NCBI RefSeq assembly: GCF_000214375.1
Contig: NC_015578.1
Coordinates: forward strand, 2,294,001-2,358,000
Length of the DNA stretch: 64,000 nt
Direction of reading: 5' to 3'
Source of the DNA: Treponema primitia ZAS-2
Lineage (GTDB): Bacteria > Spirochaetota > Spirochaetia > Treponematales > Breznakiellaceae
Every line of letters begins with the position of its first letter. Position 1 is the stretch's first letter. The notes beneath the pieces were generated by a model. The model was not told the origin of the DNA, searched no databases, and saw only the letters and a program-made list of their open reading frames with translations. This document shows positions 50,601 to 59,600 of this stretch, in pieces. The translations under genes and the position numbers were made by a program.

Positions 50601-51115
50601 ATATACCCGTAACCCGACAGGGTCTCAGCCAGGGCGATAGTATCGATTTTACCACCCGGTTTAAGAGTAATGAGTAGGCTGCGGATATACTCCGGGGGCG
50701 GCAAGGGGGTGAGGAAGGCCCGTTCCGGGACCACCACAATGCCCCGGTTCCCCGGACCCGCTTCTATAGACCTGGCCAGGGAGCCCAAAACCCGGGTGCG
50801 CTCCCCGAATACCGTGGAAAGGGGGGCCATTTCCCGGTAGGAAACGGTTCCCCACCAGGGAAACAAGGCCACCGGGACACCCAGGGTTTCCAGGTCCGTG
50901 GCCAGCTCCGCCGCCTCCCGCTCCGAGGGGGTCACCGCCAACAGATTATCGTGATTGGTCTGGAACAGGGCGGACAGGAGTATTGCCCCAAAGGAGCCCT
51001 CGGCGCCCTCTATCTCCAGGGGGAATTTGCCCCCCTTGAATTCGTCCAGAACCCTGGAAACTGCGTCGGAAGCGACTATTTTTTTTAAGAACGAAGGAAA
51101 GGATAAGGCATTCAT
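47678..51115 (-). CDS. mfd: Transcription-repair coupling factor
   Basis: Removes RNA polymerase stalled at DNA lesions and recruits UvrA. 1145 residues: UvrB-like N-terminal domains, the CarD-like RNA-polymerase interaction domain (LNPGDFVVHINYGIGLFKGIERI), translocase with CGDVGYGKTEVAVRA, LIVIDEEQRFGV, LSATPIPRTLHMSLL and the TRG-containing second half (HGQMDAQDLEDVMHRFI, ENGIDIPNVNTIIIDRAD, QLRGRVGRSDR), and a C-terminal TRCF domain. No ribosome site is visible and TATAAA lies only a few bases before the ATG, so the mRNA may be leaderless. Confidence 0.96.
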   Translation of the reverse strand: MNALSFPSFLKKIVASDAVSRVLDEFKGGKFPLEIEGAEGSFGAILLSALFQTNHDNLLAVTPSEREAAELATDLETLGVPVALFPWWGTVSYREMAPLSTVFGERTRVLGSLARSIEAGPGNRGIVVVPERAFLTPLPPPEYIRSLLITLKPGGKIDTIALAETLSGYGYIRVPRVQVHGEFALRGEVLDILMGGDDSAYRVLFDFDQVESIKRFDPVDQSSLGPGDREKVGELVIRPLKEVVWSDERIETLSRNLASFPEFANQGRAMLEELMTRRGAGGEELFFPLAFEGGAAALTDYFAPGAGVCYLERERLENAQESLEREYHSFYTKALREREVPAPERILLKFADLAGRLPRQVSFMTIKGNAETEAKRIMVSCDPPRSFFGNINYLKEEFSVLAAQGWELVVAAESETQAGRLTELFKDEKVTVAAAPLSMGFALPDSKFMLVQENEIFGRRKRPPRSLKQVRSVAIDTFVELNPGDFVVHINYGIGLFKGIERIKALGHERDYIKLEYLGEEIVFVPIEQVNLVQRYIGNEGSPPRMDKLGSKSWENRKGRVKKSVEDIAEKLIELYSKRKASRGFAFPQDSEWQTMFEAAFPFDETEDQLRCVEEIKDDMESTHPMDRLICGDVGYGKTEVAVRACFKAVMGGKQVAFLAPTTILAEQHFENFQERFSQFPIRLGMLSRFVDRAAARKTLEAVQKGEIDILVGTHRIIQKDVSFRDLGLIVIDEEQRFGVKDKERLKELKHNVDCLTLSATPIPRTLHMSLLKIRDMSLLATPPNNRHPIETVIGEYNEDRLAAAIRAEVERGGQVFFLHNRVESLNETRIRIEHLAPEMLVETAHGQMDAQDLEDVMHRFIHGGFHVLVSTTIIENGIDIPNVNTIIIDRADMYGVSQLYQLRGRVGRSDRVAYAYLFYPRDRALSELAMKRLQVISDFTELGSGFKIAMKDMEIRGAGNLLGREQSGDIYSVGFDLYLRLLDDAVRRLENSQYEAETETLLELEYTGFIPDFYIDGAQEKMEVYKKIAAVKTRDELESLHGELMDRFGPPPDEAASLLALAEIRIICRDISVFSLRERGGSVKVEFGKVSRVKIDRLLRLMKESSGRVKLDPKAPNVLILQTGSIGLKEKSEFIREKLAALAG

Positions 51116-51234
51116 ACCAGTTTATAGTAGTTTGACATAAAATTTCAGTTTTGTTAGCCCCCCGGGGGCGGGGGTAACTTGTCCGGGCAAGAATTTGGGA
51201 GTATGCTTAACTGAAAAGCGGATGGAGAAAATAC

Positions 51235-51315
51235 ATGGAATTACAATACACCTACTGGCAGGAAGATGATGGGTGGTATAAAGAAAACCAGAGGGCATTT
51301 TATGAAAAAGTCTGA
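51235..51315 (+). pseudogene. Possible HicB-like antitoxin N-terminal remnant
   Basis: A 26-codon frame begins MELQYTYWQEDDGWY, the usual first strand of short HicB-type antitoxins, and then runs into unrelated sequence and a TGA. It overlaps the start of the HEPN gene in another frame. It could also act as a short leader peptide. Confidence 0.4.
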
Positions 51316-52066
51316 AATTGCCATGTATACCAAGCTATATCAATATCTTCTCATGCTCAAAGACCCATTGTATGTTTTCATCAGCCAAATACTCCAGCAC
51401 CTTTCCCCTGATTTATGGTGGGAAAAATATGTCGTTCCCTACATAGAGGAAAAATATAACAAGGATTACAAACACCTTGATTTCCTTGATTTGATAAATG
51501 TCCTCTATCATAATTGGCAGCCAATAAAAAGTTATATCAAGAAAAATTATTCAATACCTGATTGTGACAGGTACATCTATGTGATAAGCGATATGCACTA
51601 CATCCGCAATTTTGTTTCCCACACAAGGGAAACAAATATGTCCCCTTATAAGTATAACAAGCATCTGGCCACCATCGTGGATTTTGCAAAATTTATACAT
51701 ACAGGCGAAGGGCTGGTCTCCACATTGGAAAAAGAGGTCCAAAAATCCAATCAGGACTATACTTTTACTGTGTATAATACAGAATCAAATGTGAACAGGG
51801 AAGAATTGATTTATTTTATTGAAAAGAACGTGCTGTCTAAAGCCGTGGACAAAGGAGATGTCCTTGACCCAAGTATACGGGAAAGCCTCATCCGGACAAG
51901 CATTCGGATCAAAAATATGAAAACAACCGATGAAATCCTGAGTTTCTTTAAAGGTGCCTTAAAATCTCCCAGAGGCCAGAAAGTCCGGGATGAATTACAT
52001 GCCCATGGCTTAAAATCCTTCGAGGATATATATGATGAAATTGCTCAAAAATATACCCCTAAATAA
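51302..52066 (+). CDS. HEPN-domain protein (Swt1-like)
   Basis: 254 residues, helical. The N-terminal half (DLWWEKYVVPYIEEKYNKDYKHLDFLDLINVLYHNW) and the motif YIRNFVSHTRE, an R-x4-H HEPN signature, fit the Swt1-like HEPN family, whose active members are RNases found in toxin-antitoxin and defence systems. The C-terminal half has no recognised domain. ATG at 51302 is taken as start; the frame is open 12 codons upstream. No clear antitoxin (MNT-type) gene lies beside it, only the HicB-like fragment. First gene of the AT-rich island. Confidence 0.75.
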   Translation: MKKSEIAMYTKLYQYLLMLKDPLYVFISQILQHLSPDLWWEKYVVPYIEEKYNKDYKHLDFLDLINVLYHNWQPIKSYIKKNYSIPDCDRYIYVISDMHYIRNFVSHTRETNMSPYKYNKHLATIVDFAKFIHTGEGLVSTLEKEVQKSNQDYTFTVYNTESNVNREELIYFIEKNVLSKAVDKGDVLDPSIRESLIRTSIRIKNMKTTDEILSFFKGALKSPRGQKVRDELHAHGLKSFEDIYDEIAQKYTPK

Positions 52067-52170
52067 GGTATAAATCGGCTATAGTACTAATATCTTCAAA
52101 AAATTCAAAATTTTTAAGCAAATTTCTTGCTAAAAAAATAAAAAAACGGGGTAAAATAGGCAATATTGTT

Positions 52171-52198
52171 TTGAGAAAATAATCTGGCATGATAGAAT
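52171..52198 (+). promoter_or_regulatory. Island promoter, copy A
   Basis: TTGAGA, 16 bases, TAGAAT, in front of the small gene at 52228. The flanking GGCAAT-ttg context is shared with the promoter at 59837. Confidence 0.6.
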
Positions 52199-52227
52199 TG
52201 TATTAAGAAGCTATATAGGGGTACTCC

Positions 52228-52422
52228 ATGGATCATAACGAAAATTTAGAAGATTTGAACCGTTCTGCTGAATCCGGCTCAACTGAAGAGGCATCAATAA
52301 AGCGAGCCAAACTGAGGAGGCTACAGATGGAAAAAGCAAAGAAGGGCGACAAGCCTGGGGTTTATGGGTGGGGTTCGGTTTGGGGTTTTCAGAATGGGAT
52401 TAGCTGGACACTGCATTTGTGA
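52228..52422 (+). CDS. Small hypothetical protein
   Basis: 64 residues: acidic N terminus (NENLEDLNRSAESGSTEE), basic helix KRAKLRRLQMEKAKKG, then a Gly/Trp-rich tail. AGGGG precedes the ATG and a promoter lies 30 bases upstream. Not recognised; the abrupt low-complexity tail suggests a truncated gene. Confidence 0.5.
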   Translation: MDHNENLEDLNRSAESGSTEEASIKRAKLRRLQMEKAKKGDKPGVYGWGSVWGFQNGISWTLHL

Positions 52423-52450
52423 GATTAGTTGGGAATTGACGAGGCTGGAT

Positions 52451-52475
52451 TAAGTTTTTCATAGATAAAAACTTA
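52451..52475 (+). other. Hairpin in the leader of the metallopeptidase gene
   Basis: TAAGTTTTT-catagat-AAAAACTTA, a perfect 9-bp stem, 10 bases before the AGGAGG ribosome site of the gene at 52499. Confidence 0.55.
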
Positions 52476-52498
52476 GGTACAAATAGGAGGAAGTCAAG

Positions 52499-53791
52499 AT
52501 GGCAAAGAAAATGATAAAATCATTGGACAAGGATAGGGCTTATTTTGAGAATGAGATACAAAACATTAATGATAAAGATAAACAAGAAGTATTTAAGTTC
52601 AAGATTACGATTATCAAAACAAAATTACCTGCCGAAGAAGTAATGGGCATATTGCTAACAAAAGGCAACAAAGATTTCCTTTTGAATTTATTAAGAAAGC
52701 TCATTGGTGAAACTGCAAGTGCGTTTTTACGAGCTGGTTCCCCCGATATCGCCGATCAAAATAGTTATTATCGTTTGGAATATTATGACTGGGATAAAAA
52801 GAATGGCGATCATGCAGACATACTATATCATGAAATTGTAAAACTTATAAATATTTATGCTCCATTTTCCAAACAGTTAAATATGGGCAATAGTATTTAT
52901 TCAATTCGGCAACAAGACGAATATCATGGTGATAGTGGTAGATGCATGGAGCAAGATATTTATACAGAATGGAATTTGGAAAACCGACAGTCACTCTTTA
53001 CAACACAATATAAAAATTGTTTTTTCAATTACTTTGAACATCCCCTGCTTAACAGTTTTTTTGATTTAGGAATTAAATTTTGCTATGATAATATCAATAA
53101 TATGTATTTTGATTGCTATTTTGTCAATATACTCAAGATGACCAATATTTCTTTTACTAAATCCCACTGTGGTTTTTACGGATCTCATGAAATATCCCTA
53201 TTTGAAGATTCAGAAGATGAAGATGAAGAGGCATTTAAAATTATTCTTGATTATTCAAAGAAAACCAATTTACAATATATTGGCATTTCTGATAAAAAGA
53301 AAAACACACTTGGCGAAGTCACAACAAGAGGTGATGAGGATGGAAATACAAGTATTATAATTTCTGAAACACTTGGAGAATTTAACCATGAGGTAAAAAA
53401 AGGACGCGTTTTAAAAGCAAATATCACTTTATATATGTATCCTATTTACCGATTTTCAGAAAACTATCATATTGATCCCGAAGATCTGATGAAAGTAGTT
53501 TATATTCATGAGCTAACACACATGGCTGTTATAATGGGAAAAATCACGATAAGTAATACTATTTCCGGTTTCCAAAAATCATCAACTTTGAGTACTGAAT
53601 ACCCTACTTCCAAATATCATGAAACATATGCTCAGTTTTTTACCCATCAATTAATAAAAAACGATAAAAGGCTTTTAAATGTATTTCTTGTACTAAATGA
53701 ACAACAACCATCTGAATATAAAGAATGGATAAAGTATGAAAAACACACAATAAATTCATTTGTTTTAGAAAAGGTTTTATGCCAACAATGA
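52499..53791 (+). CDS. Putative zinc metallopeptidase (HELTH), orphan family
   Basis: 430 residues. VVYIHELTHMAVIMG near residue 340 is an HExxH zinc motif, and YHETYAQFFTHQL about 30 residues later could supply the third ligand Glu, as in gluzincins. The N-terminal 330 residues match nothing recognised and have no signal peptide. Strong AGGAGG site. AT-rich like the rest of the island. Followed after 26 bases by a small gene, then two more, apparently an operon. Function unknown; a toxin or self-processing protease are possibilities, not evidence. Confidence 0.65.
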   Translation: MAKKMIKSLDKDRAYFENEIQNINDKDKQEVFKFKITIIKTKLPAEEVMGILLTKGNKDFLLNLLRKLIGETASAFLRAGSPDIADQNSYYRLEYYDWDKKNGDHADILYHEIVKLINIYAPFSKQLNMGNSIYSIRQQDEYHGDSGRCMEQDIYTEWNLENRQSLFTTQYKNCFFNYFEHPLLNSFFDLGIKFCYDNINNMYFDCYFVNILKMTNISFTKSHCGFYGSHEISLFEDSEDEDEEAFKIILDYSKKTNLQYIGISDKKKNTLGEVTTRGDEDGNTSIIISETLGEFNHEVKKGRVLKANITLYMYPIYRFSENYHIDPEDLMKVVYIHELTHMAVIMGKITISNTISGFQKSSTLSTEYPTSKYHETYAQFFTHQLIKNDKRLLNVFLVLNEQQPSEYKEWIKYEKHTINSFVLEKVLCQQ

Positions 53792-53817
53792 CAAATCCTA
53801 CATAAAAGAAGGAAACG

Positions 53818-54216
53818 ATGAAAAACAAAGTTAAAATGCACAACTTGAAAAAAGATGATTACTTCTCCTTAATTGATGATAGCGTAAAATATGATACCAA
53901 TAAGGACATTATAGAAAAATATTTAGATGGGGATAAAGAAGATAGTGAACCTTCTATTCACATTAAAACTCTCAAAGAATATTCAATACCTGAAACCGAG
54001 TATCAGCAACTTTTAAAAAAATCACATAGTTTGGCTAAATATGAATTTGGATTTGACCTTCTACAAACATCCTTTAAAAGTTATCAAGAACTTTTTGAAA
54101 ACGAACAACAAAAAGTCTTAAAATTAACAGATATTGTAACTGAACTTATTGAGAAGGGAGATACGTATGAAACTAAAGAAAGGGTATGGGCTTTAATTAC
54201 AAAGTTATTAGAGTAA
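53818..54216 (+). CDS. Hypothetical protein
   Basis: 132 residues, acidic and helical (IETEYQQLLKKSHSLAKYEFGFDLLQTSFKSYQELFENEQQ-like middle). AGGAAACG precedes the ATG. Its stop is directly followed by the next ATG. Position suggests a partner of the metallopeptidase. Not recognised. Confidence 0.6.
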   Translation: MKNKVKMHNLKKDDYFSLIDDSVKYDTNKDIIEKYLDGDKEDSEPSIHIKTLKEYSIPETEYQQLLKKSHSLAKYEFGFDLLQTSFKSYQELFENEQQKVLKLTDIVTELIEKGDTYETKERVWALITKLLE

Positions 54217-54582
54217 ATGATATTAAACGAAGTAGCGACGATTTATTCAGATGATATGATTATTGAAGTTTATCCGGATAGCGGTAAAATAGGGGATCCT
54301 ATTAACCCGGCATATGCGTATTTAAAAAATTCTAATGGTGATTTTCTGGGAAAATTTTCTATAACAAAACAAGTTCCATTAGACAAATCAATGATTTTTG
54401 ATTGCCATAAAGAACCAGAAACCGGAAAACTTGTATCTATTCCATCAGAATATAAAGAAAAAATTGTTAAATGGGCCATTGACAAATATCCGTATAATGA
54501 TGATGAAGATGGCATAATAACAAACTGGGGTGCATTGAAAATTATATTTAGCGGGTTAAACCCAAATATTATGCTTATATAA
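54217..54582 (+). CDS. Hypothetical protein, same fold type as the interrupted gene downstream
   Basis: 121 residues. The pattern VEVYPDSG...AYLKNSNGDFLGKF, then IPSEYKEKIVKWAIDKYP and ALKIIFSG parallels each half of the protein at 54598 (strand, NGxLxG, then a KI-W/F helix and a final hydrophobic helix). This suggests a small family of repeated domains in the island. No known family can be named with confidence. Confidence 0.6.
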   Translation: MILNEVATIYSDDMIIEVYPDSGKIGDPINPAYAYLKNSNGDFLGKFSITKQVPLDKSMIFDCHKEPETGKLVSIPSEYKEKIVKWAIDKYPYNDDEDGIITNWGALKIIFSGLNPNIMLI

Positions 54583-55214
54583 AATAATAGGAAATATATG
54601 TTTAATAAAGATTCCGGCTCAAAACATCTTGACGAGATGGTTACAATTCATAAAAAAGAATCTGGTTTATCTGTAAATATATATCTTGATGATTCTTTGT
54701 CTTATAAAAGAAGAAAACATGCCAAACAAATCATATTTCAAACCGACTATGCTGATAAACCAATCACAAACACCTTTGCTTCAATGAATTTTAATGGAGA
54801 GCTTATCGGTACTAATTCTTTGCCAAATGAAGATATTACTAAAATCAGAAATTTTGTCAAAAATAATTTGGCTGCCATTGGGTCTTTGGCAGATATGGAT
54901 ATTGGAATTGTTGAATTTCTTAAAATCATGATACCTGGTGGTAATCTGGCAACCGAAGAATCAAAAGAAAACCAACTAATATCCCTTCCAATGCTAATGA
55001 CTGAACAGGAGAATATTGCTGAAAATATAAAAATCATTGAGACAGGAACTTGTTTGCGTAAAAAGAGAACTAAGCTGCCCGCAAATATTTTTCTTGATGA
55101 TACGGGAAACTGGTCCCAATCAGGCCAGTGGAGCCATTTCAAAATAATTAAATTTCAGGCGGACAATGATGACATGACACATACAAATATCAGATGTACT
55201 AGTCAAGATAATAT

Positions 55215-55243
55215 CTGACACTTGTTGAAAAATATGATATACT
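55215..55243 (+). promoter_or_regulatory. Transposase promoter of IS copy 2
   Basis: CTGACA-17-TATACT, same as in copy 1. Confidence 0.6.
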
Positions 55244-55262
55244 AATCAGCAAGGAGCGGAAG

Positions 55263-56318
55263 ATGACGAACCAACAAAAAATCATCAAAACGAAGGTCGG
55301 GATACTTGAGCTGGCAAAGCAGCTTGGGAATGTGTCGCAAGCATGCAAGGTCATGGGGTATTCCCGGGACAGTTTCTACCGGTTTAAGACCCTGTATGAG
55401 ACCGGGGGCGAACTGGCGTTGCAGGAAATCAGCAAGCAAAAACCCAACGAAAAGAACCGGGTGGATCCTGAGGTGGAGAAGGCGGTGGTGGACTTTGCGT
55501 ATGAGCAACCGGCCTATGGGCAATTGCGGGTCAGCAATGAGCTGAAGAAACGGGGCATGTTGGTCTCCCCCGGTGGGATTCGCAGCATCTGGCTTCGCCA
55601 TGACCTGGCTACATTTAAGGCACGGCTGAAGGCGCTGGAAGCGAAGATGGCCCAGGAGCATCTCATCCTCACGGAGAGCCAATTGGCGGCCATGGAGCGA
55701 GCCCAGGAAGACAAAGAGGCTCACGGGGAAATAGAGACCGAGCATCCGGGATATTTGGGGGCTCAGGACACCTACTATGTGGGAAACATCAAGGGTGTCG
55801 GGCATATTTACCAGCAAACTTTTATCGACACGTATTCCAAGGTCGCTTTCTGCAAGGTGTACGACCGCAAGAATGCCTTGGTAGCCGCCGATATGCTGAA
55901 CGATGTGGTGATTCCCTTTTTCGATTCCCAAGACATTCCCCTGCTACGGATCCTCACGGACCGGGGGAGTGAATACTGCGGGAACCGGGAGCATCACGAA
56001 TATGTGTTATACCTGGATCTTGAAAACATTGAGCATACCCGGACAAAAACCCGCCATCCTCAAACGAACGGCATTTGTGAACGATTCAACAAGACCTGCA
56101 AGGAAGAGTTCTACTCGGTTGCCTTCCGTAAAAAAGTGTACCACACCATCGACGAGATACAACTTGACCTTACCGAGTGGATACGGCAATATAACTACGA
56201 GCGAACTCACAGCGGCAAGTATTGCTACGGGAAGACGCCAATGCAAACGTTCGTTGATTCAATTCCATTAGCCAAAGAAAAACTCATTGGCTATTATGAA
56301 TCTGACGGTCAGTCCTAA
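55263..56318 (+). CDS. IS481-family transposase, copy 2
   Basis: 351 residues, identical to the protein at 6239, with the same DDE triad (AQDTYYVG, ILTDRGSEYCG, GICERFNK) and N-terminal helix-turn-helix. Intact, so presumably active. Confidence 0.95.
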   Translation: MTNQQKIIKTKVGILELAKQLGNVSQACKVMGYSRDSFYRFKTLYETGGELALQEISKQKPNEKNRVDPEVEKAVVDFAYEQPAYGQLRVSNELKKRGMLVSPGGIRSIWLRHDLATFKARLKALEAKMAQEHLILTESQLAAMERAQEDKEAHGEIETEHPGYLGAQDTYYVGNIKGVGHIYQQTFIDTYSKVAFCKVYDRKNALVAADMLNDVVIPFFDSQDIPLLRILTDRGSEYCGNREHHEYVLYLDLENIEHTRTKTRHPQTNGICERFNKTCKEEFYSVAFRKKVYHTIDEIQLDLTEWIRQYNYERTHSGKYCYGKTPMQTFVDSIPLAKEKLIGYYESDGQS

Positions 56319-56563
56319 TGGATTTCTTTAAGTGTCAGACCATGTCTTGGCTAGTACATATCAGAATACCCATGAGCATTGACGAGAACCCTCAAATCCT
56401 CACAGATAATCCGGAGATTTCACTCATCCCCAGCGAGATTGAACAAATCAAGACATTTGTAAGAAATAATAGGGATTTACTTTTGCAGCTTGACGCTCTG
56501 GAAATAGATTTCTTCGGTTTTATGGAAAAAATGCGATTAAGCTGATATATGATTCTTAATCAT

Positions 56564-56620
56564 TCAATATCTCAGTCTGACAAAATCTATATAGGCGGCA
56601 TTAAATTCCATTTGGTTCAT
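56564..56620 (-). pseudogene. Truncated copy of the small downstream partner gene
   Basis: An 18-codon frame starts MNQMEF, overlapping the end of the repeat-protein gene exactly as the intact 160-codon gene at 60582-61064 does after the second repeat-protein gene. After MNQMEF the sequence is unrelated and stops. It looks like the remnant of a deleted partner. Confidence 0.6.
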
Positions 56621-59600
56621 TTTGCGTTTCCTTATTACGTATGAATTTTGCCGCTTCGCTGTTCTGGGTGATGGCAGCGTTAATTATTTCAGAGGTTTGA
56701 TTAACCACAAACTCCAGTGCAAGCCCATTTTGCTCCACCGCAGCAAGAGCGAGTTCCGGTATATTTGCCTGTATCTTCTGCATATTCTGCAGTGCCAGGC
56801 CGTTCTGACGGACCATGGCTATACGCATTTCCGGTGTTCGTACTTTCAGGGGTATATTTTCGGTAGCCATAAGGCCATCCATTTCTATGACTGCCCAGCA
56901 GATTTCCGGTGTCCATACTCTAATATAATGAGCAGCGCCTATATCTTGCTTGATAGCAATAAGGCATAGTTCCAGGTATTCTGCTTCGGTACAATATTTC
57001 TTTTTTACGCCGCTTATGGCATTTCTGCCCTGTCCCACTGCTTTACGGCAAAGAGTTAGGTATTGTTCATGGGTAAGACGGCGAATGTTAACATGGACAA
57101 GGGCTTCCCCGGTCTGTTCTACCGCGGCGGAACATAATTTTATGTACTCCTCATTAGTATAGAGTTCATCCCATACATATTCCAGAGCAGTCCCGTTCAA
57201 TTGGATAAAGTCAAACCATATTTCGGGTGACTGTTCTTCCATATATAATAATGCATTTCCGCTCTTCTTGAGGGCGGCAAGAAAAAGCGCTTGGTTTTGT
57301 TCGGCGCTGAGTATTTCTTCTTTTACAAAAACCAGCGCATCCACATCACTTTGTACTGCCGCAAGACAGATTTCGTAATATTGCTCCTTAGTAAATAGTG
57401 CAATAATACTATCATTCATATACTGCAATACATCTCCATCATGATGAGCAGCAGTGAGGTATATTTCAAAATATTGTGCAGAAGTGCATTTTTGATCAAT
57501 CACATATTTGCTATTTCCCCTATACCTCTCTTGAACAGCGCCCAGGCATATTTCAAAATACTGGTCGGGATTAAGAAACTGGGGGTCAACACCCTCAAGG
57601 TCAAGTGTTCCATTTTCCCGCGATGCAAAAGCATTGCATAACTTAAAGTACTGATCTTGCGTAATAAATTGGTTTTTTACATATTTCAGGGCATAACTAT
57701 GATCATGCTCCATAGCTGCCATACATAAATCAAAGTATTGTTCCCCGCTTAGATTCCATGGAGCGCCGATATTTGTTTGAACATATTTAAGGGCAAAATC
57801 ATCTTTTTTAACTGCAAGAAGGTATAAATCAAAATATTGAGAAGCGCTAAATTGTTTTGCCAGAGGGTGTTCATTTATTATGTCTAAAGTATGAATATTT
57901 TTTGAACAGGCAGCTTTGCATAATTCAAAGTAATCCCCGATAGCACAGTCTTCTTCTTTCATATCCCGTAAAACATCTAATTTTTCCGGGGCAGCAATGT
58001 AACAAAGCTCAAAATACTGCGATGCTGTCAGATATTCTTTTCTTACAAATGACAGAAGCCAATTGTCTTTCTTTACTGCGGTCAAGCATATTTCAAAGTA
58101 TTGATCGGATGTAAGATTGATAAGAAATGTTTCTTCCGCATACCGTATGGCTATTGCATCTTGCTTGACAGCGGCTGCATATAGTTCCTGGTACCTTTTA
58201 CCAATGGCAAGCCTATTCACATGGGTTAAGACATTGATATCCTTTTTTATCGCAGCAAGACAGATCTCATAATAGCGATCCGGGGGACAAATATATTCAT
58301 TTACATGTTCCAATTCTTTCGGATTATCTGCAATGGCAGAGAGGCATATATCCGCATATTGTTCGCCGGTACATACTGCTATATCTACAAGGGACAATAA
58401 TGTTTCAGGGTAAACGCAGCTATACTCCATCTCTGCACGCATTGATTCGAATTGATGTATAGCCAAAATGCATATTCCCACATACTGTTCCCGGGTACAC
58501 TTTTCCCATTTTACATACTCTAAGGCCCTTCCATCCTGTTGAACCGCCACCCGGCATAGGTCAGGGTATTCTGCGGCAACAATTTCTTTGTCCACATATT
58601 CCAGTGCAATTCCATCCTGCTTAAGAGCCGCCTTACAGAGCTTAAGATATTGTTCAAAGCTGAAACGTTCTGCTTTTACCAGATACAGAGCCTTTCCGTA
58701 TTGTTCAACTGCGGACAGGCATAATTGAAAATCATCTTCTGTATTATCAGAAATTCTAAGCACATAATTCCAAAGAGAATCCCCGGGCTCTGCGCCCAAC
58801 CCGGTTAATATTCGCAATATAGTTTCTGCATCATACCGATCAGCCTCTGTCTGATTCTGATAAGAAGCCCGGCTCAGAGGGGCAAGAATGGTACGGCTTA
58901 TTAAATCGTCTTTGGAGGCCATTATTGAATTCAACCGTATCAAAAGACCATAGAGATTTGGCTGAGGCCGCGATATCTTTTTTGTATCGCATTCCCAATT
59001 CCTCAACTTATTTTTATAGTGCGCAATAATTATAACTGCTTCCCTTTGGGCCAGTTTAAATCGCCGTTCCCATTCATCCTGTTCTCTGGCGGCGATATTT
59101 GTTATAATTATTTTTATAGCCTGTAATTCTTCATTATTATAATCAAATTCGCTGAGATCTAACCCTACTTTAAGAACATCATCATCTTCGTCATCCAAAT
59201 TATTAGTTATTTCACGATATAGTTTCCTACTTTGTACGAAGTGACCTTCATTATCCGCTAATTTACAAAGATACTGCATCACAAAGATACAGAACTTGTA
59301 ATATCGCGTATTATGGTCTTTACTGGATCTAGCCGTATTTGGCCGCCTTGTATTAAGCAATGATTCCAAGACCAGCTTTACCGTATCCGTGGAATCTGAC
59401 CGCATGAGGCAAAGAATCGCTTCTTTCTGCATACGTTTTAATAATTTGAGGTCCCCATCTTTTTCCTGCTCTACCAGATTCGTAAGTCCCGCTTCAATGT
59501 CCTGGTCGTAGGCACCGCTACCGGTTAAAAACAAACCGTATTCAAAAATATCAAAACCAAGAACCTTTTCCCGGTCTATCAGGGGCAAGACCTCTATGCG

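Larger units (their letters stand above)
55195..56358 (+). mobile_element. IS481-type insertion sequence, copy 2 (1164 bp)
   Basis: Same element as at 6171-7334, apparently identical over its whole length, same ends. Target duplication TATCAGA at 55188-55194 and 56359-56365. It inserted inside a gene of the accessory island. Confidence 0.97.
54598..56545 (+). pseudogene. Two-domain hypothetical protein gene split by IS copy 2
   Basis: Coding parts are 54598-55194 and 56366-56545. Removing the insertion sequence and one target duplication restores a 258-codon frame without error. The restored protein has two copies of one domain: SVNIYLDDS...KQIIFQTD...MNFNGELIG...ITKIRNFVKNN...VEFLKIMI and ANIFLDDTG...KIIKFQAD...EIEQIKTFVRNN...FFGFMEKM. 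The first domain is intact upstream of the insertion and could still be made, extended by 8 codons of insertion-sequence origin. Function unknown. Confidence 0.85.
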
